Assembly (NCBI GenBank): GCA_022361195.1
Contig: JAKSBJ010000196.1
Span: 1 to 45,846, forward strand
From: Flavobacteriales bacterium
GTDB taxonomy: Bacteria > Bacteroidota > Bacteroidia > Flavobacteriales_D > Crocinitomicaceae
Direction: 5' to 3'
Length of the DNA: 45,846 nt
Program-made: the position numbers and the translations under genes
The notes under the pieces: generated by a model
What the model was told of the DNA's origin: nothing
Databases searched by the model: none
What the model saw: the letters and a program-made list of their open reading frames with translations, nothing else
Shown: positions 41,622 through 45,846 of the stretch, in pieces
How positions within the stretch are numbered: position 1 is the stretch's first letter
Layout: the number at the start of each line of letters is the position of its first letter

Positions 41622-42290
41622 ATGAAAACATCTATCGCAAGGAAAGTCTTAATGGCATTGTCAGGCTTTTTTCTTCTCTTTTTTCTTTTACAGCATCTTA
41701 CCATAAATATGATGTCTGTAGTTTCAGAAGATACATTTAACAGCACTTCACATTTTATGGGAACCAATGCTGTTGTTCAATTTGTTTTGCAACCAATTTT
41801 AGCCTTTGGGGTGATTTTTCACCTTTCCATGGGAATCTATTTGGACACACAAAACAACAAAGCTCGTTCAGTAAAATATGCAATGAACAAGCCGGGAACT
41901 AATTCATCATGGATGTCTCGTAACATGAAAATTACGGGAATTATGATCTTGTTGTTCTTAGGATTGCACTTCTATGATTTCTGGATTCCAGAATTGAATA
42001 CGAAGTATATTGTAGGAGACATGAGTGGATTGAATGAGCATGGTGGTATGCGATACTTTGAGGAGTTGCAACATAAGTTTGCAGATCCAATTTGGGTTAT
42101 CTTGTATGTATTATCATTTGTGTTTTTGGCTTTGCATTTATTGCACGGTTTTCAATCGGCTTTCCAGTCGGTTGGATTCAGACACACAAAGTACACTCCG
42201 ATTATTCAAAAATTAGGAAATATTTATGCGATTGTGGTTCCATTAGGATTCATGTTTATCGCAATCTTCCATTACGTTTCACAACTTTAA
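41622..42290 (+). CDS. sdhC: Succinate dehydrogenase cytochrome b subunit
   Basis: A 222-residue five-helix membrane anchor of complex II, single polypeptide with two haems b, as in the Bacteroidota/epsilon-type sdhCAB enzymes. Membrane segments lie at ~10-30, ~52-75, ~105-125, ~155-178 and ~198-220. Candidate haem-ligand histidines are in QHLTIN (helix 1), FHLSMG (helix 2), LGLHFYDF (helix 3) and LHLLHGFQSAFQ (helix 4). It passes electrons from SdhB to menaquinone. First gene of the operon, 12 bases from sdhA. Confidence 0.92.
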   Translation: MKTSIARKVLMALSGFFLLFFLLQHLTINMMSVVSEDTFNSTSHFMGTNAVVQFVLQPILAFGVIFHLSMGIYLDTQNNKARSVKYAMNKPGTNSSWMSRNMKITGIMILLFLGLHFYDFWIPELNTKYIVGDMSGLNEHGGMRYFEELQHKFADPIWVILYVLSFVFLALHLLHGFQSAFQSVGFRHTKYTPIIQKLGNIYAIVVPLGFMFIAIFHYVSQL

Positions 42291-42302
42291 TACAATTAGA
42301 AG

Positions 42303-44318
42303 ATGTCAGTTTTAGATTCTAAAGTACCCGAAGGTCCAATTAAAGATAAGTGGACGAATCATAAGAACAAGATTAACTTGGTGAATCCAGCTAACAAGCG
42401 TCTAATTGATGTGATTGTAGTTGGAACTGGTTTAGCTGGAGGTTCAGCTGCAGCATCCTTAGCCGAGATGGGTTACAATGTAAAGGCATTTGCTTTTCAG
42501 GATTCACCACGTAGAGCTCACTCTATTGCTGCTCAAGGTGGAATCAATGCCGCAAAAAATTACCAGAATGATGGTGACTCTACTTACCGTTTGTTTTACG
42601 ATACGGTAAAAGGGGGAGATTACCGTGGACGTGAGGCTAACGTTTATCGTTTGGCTGAGGTATCGGCTAACATTATTGACCAATGTGTTGCACAAGGGGT
42701 TCCTTTTGCAAGAGAATATGGTGGATTGTTAGATAATCGTTCGTTTGGTGGGGTATTGGTATCCCGTACATTCTACGCCAAAGGTCAAACTGGTCAGCAA
42801 TTGCTTTTAGGAGCATATTCGGCAATGAACCGTCAAATTGGTAAAGGAAAAATCAAAATGCATAACCGCCACGAGATGTTGGAGTTGGTTATTGTTGATG
42901 GAAAAGCCAGAGGAATCATTACCCGAAATTTGGTTAATGGTAAAATTGAAAGACATTCAGCTCATGCGGTAGTATTAGCGACAGGAGGTTACGGTAACGT
43001 ATTCTTCCTTTCAACTAACGCAATGGGGTCTAACGTTACGGCAGCTTGGAGAGCGCACAAAAAAGGAGCTTTCTTTGCGAATCCGTGTTATACGCAAATT
43101 CACCCAACTTGTATTCCACGTTCAGGGGAGTATCAATCAAAACTGACTTTGATGTCAGAGTCATTGAGAAATGATGGTCGAATTTGGGTTCCTAAGAAAA
43201 TGGAGGATGTTGAAGCGATCCGAAATGGTTCTAAAAAACCAGTTGATCTTTCAGAAGAAGAAAGAGATTATTATTTGGAAAGAAGGTATCCTGCTTTTGG
43301 TAACCTTGTTCCACGTGATGTAGCTTCAAGAGCTGCTAAGGAAAGATGTGATGCCGGATTTGGTGTAAACCAAACAGGTGAAGCTGTATTCCTTGACTTT
43401 GCTTCAGCAATTCAGCGTTATGGAAAAGAGGCGGCTACCGTAAATGGTGAAAGCAATGCTTCTAAAGATCGTATCACTGAGTTGGGAGAAGAGGTTGTAC
43501 GTAACAAGTACGGAAACCTTTTCCAGATGTACGAAAAAATTGTTGACGATAATCCATATAAAACGCCAATGAAGATTTATCCTGCGGTTCACTATACCAT
43601 GGGTGGTCTTTGGGTTGATTATAACCTCATGACAACCATTCCAGGATGTTATGCAGCAGGAGAGGCTAACTTCTCTGATCACGGTGCTAACCGTTTGGGA
43701 GCATCGGCCTTGATGCAAGGTTTGGCTGATGGATATTTCGTTCTTCCATATACTATAGGTGATTATTTAGCGGATGAAATTAGAACAGGACCTATCTCAA
43801 TTGATTTGCCTGAGTTCGTTGAAGCTGAAAAATCAGTGACAGACAGATTGGAAACTTTGATGAACATTAAAGGTTCTAAGTCAGTTGACCATTTCCATAA
43901 AGAACTTGGAAAGGTGATGTGGAACAATGTTGGAATGGCTCGAAATGAAGCTGGATTAAAAGAGGCGATTGAAAAAATTAGAGCAATTCGTGATGAGTTC
44001 TGGAAGGATGTTAGAATTCCGGGTGGAATGAATGAATTGAATCCTGAGTTGGAAAAAGCGGCACGTGTTGCAGACTTTTTAGAGTTAGGAGAGCTTTTTG
44101 CCAAAGATGCACTACATCGTAATGAGTCATGTGGAGGTCACTTTAGAGAGGAGTCAGTTGAGTTAGATGGAGAACAAAAAGGTGAGGCGAAACGAGATGA
44201 CGTTAACTTTAAGTATGTAGCAGCTTGGGAATGGGCTGGTGATCCAGGAGAGGCAGTTTTGCACAAAGAAGAATTAGAGTTTAAAGATATTGAACTAAAA
44301 CAACGTTCATATAAATAG
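42303..44318 (+). CDS. sdhA: Succinate dehydrogenase/fumarate reductase flavoprotein subunit
   Basis: A 671-residue flavoprotein that oxidises succinate to fumarate in the TCA cycle. The FAD fold is [19 protein letters not shown] (39-57), and His73 in [11 protein letters not shown] is the residue to which FAD is covalently attached. HPTCIPRSG and [16 protein letters not shown] supply substrate- and FAD-binding residues. The length and the [18 protein letters not shown] insert match Bacteroidota SdhA rather than the shorter proteobacterial form. Confidence 0.95.
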   Translation: MSVLDSKVPEGPIKDKWTNHKNKINLVNPANKRLIDVIVVGTGLAGGSAAASLAEMGYNVKAFAFQDSPRRAHSIAAQGGINAAKNYQNDGDSTYRLFYDTVKGGDYRGREANVYRLAEVSANIIDQCVAQGVPFAREYGGLLDNRSFGGVLVSRTFYAKGQTGQQLLLGAYSAMNRQIGKGKIKMHNRHEMLELVIVDGKARGIITRNLVNGKIERHSAHAVVLATGGYGNVFFLSTNAMGSNVTAAWRAHKKGAFFANPCYTQIHPTCIPRSGEYQSKLTLMSESLRNDGRIWVPKKMEDVEAIRNGSKKPVDLSEEERDYYLERRYPAFGNLVPRDVASRAAKERCDAGFGVNQTGEAVFLDFASAIQRYGKEAATVNGESNASKDRITELGEEVVRNKYGNLFQMYEKIVDDNPYKTPMKIYPAVHYTMGGLWVDYNLMTTIPGCYAAGEANFSDHGANRLGASALMQGLADGYFVLPYTIGDYLADEIRTGPISIDLPEFVEAEKSVTDRLETLMNIKGSKSVDHFHKELGKVMWNNVGMARNEAGLKEAIEKIRAIRDEFWKDVRIPGGMNELNPELEKAARVADFLELGELFAKDALHRNESCGGHFREESVELDGEQKGEAKRDDVNFKYVAAWEWAGDPGEAVLHKEELEFKDIELKQRSYK

Positions 44319-44324
44319 AGTACT

Positions 44325-45086
44325 ATGTCAGATAAAGGAATGAATTTAACATTGAAGATCTGGCGTCAAAAAGACGCGCAGTCTCAAGGAAAAATGGAGA
44401 CCTACCAGATTGCAGATATATCTGAACACATGTCTTTTCTTGAAATGTTGGACGTTTTAAACGAACAACTCATCAGTGAAGGTCAGGAGCCAGTAGCTTT
44501 TGATCACGATTGTCGAGAAGGGATTTGTGGAATGTGCTCTTTATACATTAACGGAGAGGCTCACGGACCGGATAGAGGAGTAACAACTTGTCAGTTGCAC
44601 ATGAGAATGTTCAATGATGGTGATACAATCTACATTGAGCCGTTTAGAGCAAAAGCATTTCCTGTAGTTAAGGATTTGGTTGTTGACCGATCAGCTTTTG
44701 ATCGTATTCAGCATTCGGGAGGTTTCGTTTCTGTAAACACTTCGGGAAATACACAAGATGCGAATGCTCTTCCTATTCCTAAGGATGATGCGGATAAAGC
44801 ATTTGATGCAGCGACTTGTATTGGTTGTGGAGCTTGTGTGGCGACATGTAAAAATGCTTCGGCAATGTTGTATGTTTCGGCTAAGGTTTCTCAGTTTGCT
44901 TTGTTACCGCAAGGTAAGGTTGAAGCAAAAGATCGTGTAATGAACATGGTGAAACAAATGGATTTGGAAGGGTTTGGAAATTGTACTAACACAGGTGCAT
45001 GTGAAGTAGAGTGTCCTAAAGGAATTTCATTGGACAATATTGCGCGAATGAATCGTGAATACCTTAAAGCTGCAATTGACAAATAA
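44325..45086 (+). CDS. sdhB: Succinate dehydrogenase iron-sulfur subunit
   Basis: A 253-residue electron-transfer subunit. The [2Fe-2S] cluster is bound by Cys63, Cys68, Cys71 and Cys89 (CREGICGMC, then TTCQ). The [4Fe-4S] and [3Fe-4S] clusters use [11 protein letters not shown] (Cys165 to Cys175) and [12 protein letters not shown] (Cys220, Cys226, Cys230). It carries electrons from FAD to the haem subunit. Seven bases or fewer separate it from sdhA, and a terminator follows its stop. Confidence 0.95.
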   Translation: MSDKGMNLTLKIWRQKDAQSQGKMETYQIADISEHMSFLEMLDVLNEQLISEGQEPVAFDHDCREGICGMCSLYINGEAHGPDRGVTTCQLHMRMFNDGDTIYIEPFRAKAFPVVKDLVVDRSAFDRIQHSGGFVSVNTSGNTQDANALPIPKDDADKAFDAATCIGCGACVATCKNASAMLYVSAKVSQFALLPQGKVEAKDRVMNMVKQMDLEGFGNCTNTGACEVECPKGISLDNIARMNREYLKAAIDK

Positions 45087-45110
45087 GCTTTAAAAGAAAT
45101 AAATTTAAGG

Positions 45111-45141
45111 AAAGGTCTTTTCGGTTGAAAAGGCCTTTTTT
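45111..45141 (+). terminator. Intrinsic terminator after sdhB
   Basis: AAAGGTCTTTTC (45111-45122) pairs with GAAAAGGCCTTT (45127-45138), a 12-bp stem with one G-T pair and a 4-base loop, and runs straight into a six-T tract (45136-45141). Confidence 0.8.
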
Positions 45142-45156
45142 CGTTATTTTCATTCT

Positions 45157-45846
45157 GTGAAATTACTGTTGACAGAGATTAGGAATGTAAAGGTGCTTTT
45201 GTCTCCTCTTGATTGGGGAATGGGACATAATACACGTTGCGTATCCATTATCCGTCAGTTATTGGAGCAAGGAAATGAAGTAACCATTGCAGGAAACAAT
45301 CAACAGCTTCTTTTTTTTCAAACCGAATTCCCAAAAGTACATTTGGTTGAATTAGCGGGCTATAACGTACGTTTAGATTCGCAAAAAAACACCTATTGGC
45401 AAATGCTCAATCAAGCATTTAAAATCAATGGTGCCATGCAAAGGGAAAATGAATGGCTCAAGAAATATGTTAAATCAAATTCAGTTGATTTTATTATCTC
45501 AGATAACCGTTATGGTTTTTATCATGAGGACATTCCATCCATTATCATAACACATCAGCTCAATTTACAGGTACCTTATTTTAAAAGTACCGCAAATCGA
45601 GTTATTAAAAAGAAAGTAGAGCGGTTTACGACCTGCTGGGTACCGGATACAGATGATAGACGATTGAGTGGCGAATTGTCCAATGTAAGTCTGGAACTAC
45701 CTGTTTGCTTTATTGGCCCATTAAATCGTTTTGAAGCTGTTAAGGCAAAAATTATCTATGATTATTTGGTTATTCTCTCTGGTCCTGAACCCGAACGCTC
45801 AAATTTTTTGAATGCTTCTGTGGCCGTAATGAAAAAAAAGATGGCA
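45157..45846 (+). CDS. Glycosyltransferase (MGT/GT28-like), 3' partial
   Basis: An open frame of 230 codons reaches the end of the window. The start is taken as GTG at 45157, sixteen bases after the sdh terminator; a TTG four codons later is possible. Near residue 12 it has KVLLSPLDWGMGHNTRCVSIIRQL, the nucleotide-sugar glycosyltransferase N-terminal motif (DWG-x-GH-x-TR) typical of a Bacteroidota glycosyltransferase group related to MurG/COG1819. The segment FIISDNRYGFYHEDIPSIIITHQL fits the same group. The donor-binding C-terminal domain is beyond the window. Sugar and acceptor are unknown. Confidence 0.75.
   Translation, partial: MKLLLTEIRNVKVLLSPLDWGMGHNTRCVSIIRQLLEQGNEVTIAGNNQQLLFFQTEFPKVHLVELAGYNVRLDSQKNTYWQMLNQAFKINGAMQRENEWLKKYVKSNSVDFIISDNRYGFYHEDIPSIIITHQLNLQVPYFKSTANRVIKKKVERFTTCWVPDTDDRRLSGELSNVSLELPVCFIGPLNRFEAVKAKIIYDYLVILSGPEPERSNFLNASVAVMKKKMA

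Noticed and set aside
1..45846. tRNA, rRNA, CRISPR array, insertion sequence or prophage
   Set aside because: Looked for and not seen: no cloverleaf, no regularly spaced repeats, no transposase, integrase or phage structural gene.

Overview
The window looks like chromosomal DNA of a member of the Bacteroidota, most likely a marine or freshwater Flavobacteriales bacterium. The evidence is an AT-rich base composition, many upstream regions carrying the Bacteroidota -7 box TAnnTTTG, few Shine-Dalgarno sequences, type IX secretion (T9SS) C-terminal tails, a DUF5916 protein, a SusC-like TonB receptor with a carboxypeptidase-regulatory domain, a LytS/LytTR pair, and a flavobacterial-style carotenoid operon. 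Family-level assignment (for example Crocinitomicaceae) is only a guess. No tRNA, rRNA, CRISPR array, transposase or prophage gene was seen.

Layout. 1-2919: 5'-truncated CotH-kinase/beta-helix protein. 3005-4463 (-): hemD and its DUF4271 neighbour. 4615-5817: glutaryl-CoA dehydrogenase. 5978-9756: a DUF5916 outer-membrane-type protein and a kelch-repeat T9SS cargo, convergent. 9914-12460: a large membrane protein with a cytoplasmic TIR domain and a C-terminal propeller-like region. 12451-13239 (-): DUF2797 zinc-ribbon protein. 13401-17217: an MlaE/MlaF-type lipid-transport ABC pair followed by a membrane-anchored coiled-coil protein, a DUF1684 protein and two small paralogous membrane proteins. 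17312-18461: thioredoxin-fold protein and DUF6134-like protein. 18467-19468 (-): gpsA.

19672-27174 is a carotenoid locus. It holds a MerR-family regulator of the cobalamin photoreceptor type (CarH/LitR-like, W-x9-EH motif), an ECF sigma factor, crtI, crtB, a conserved small unknown gene, idi, a CrtD-like desaturase, cruF and a CrtYcd-type lycopene cyclase, mostly with overlapping or abutting reading frames. Together they would convert IPP/GGPP to a monocyclic 1'-hydroxy-3',4'-didehydro-gamma-carotene-type pigment. No crtE or crtZ is present here. TTTGTTTA/TAAACAAA repeats overlap TAnnTTTG promoter boxes in front of the sigma gene and partly in front of the MerR gene, which suggests one shared operator.

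27237-34560: TonB-dependent receptor, a membrane-anchored unknown protein, a lipoprotein with a Kunitz/BPTI-type inhibitor domain (apparently frameshifted in its last turn), an RlmI-like methyltransferase, a T9SS cargo, and then a 667-base gap. That gap contains a decayed copy of the methyltransferase 3' end, a structured G-rich stretch and a 25-codon hydrophobic ORF. A secreted unknown protein closes this part. 34793-37434: TPR histidine kinase and LytTR response regulator. 37446-41346 (-): iscA-type gene, sufB, sufC, sufD. 41622-45086: sdhCAB, then a strong terminator and the start of a glycosyltransferase that runs off the window.

Most of the window is ordinary core metabolism. The parts most worth a second look are the light/B12-type control region of the carotenoid operon, the TIR-propeller protein, the Kunitz lipoprotein, and the 32.9-33.5 kb gap.
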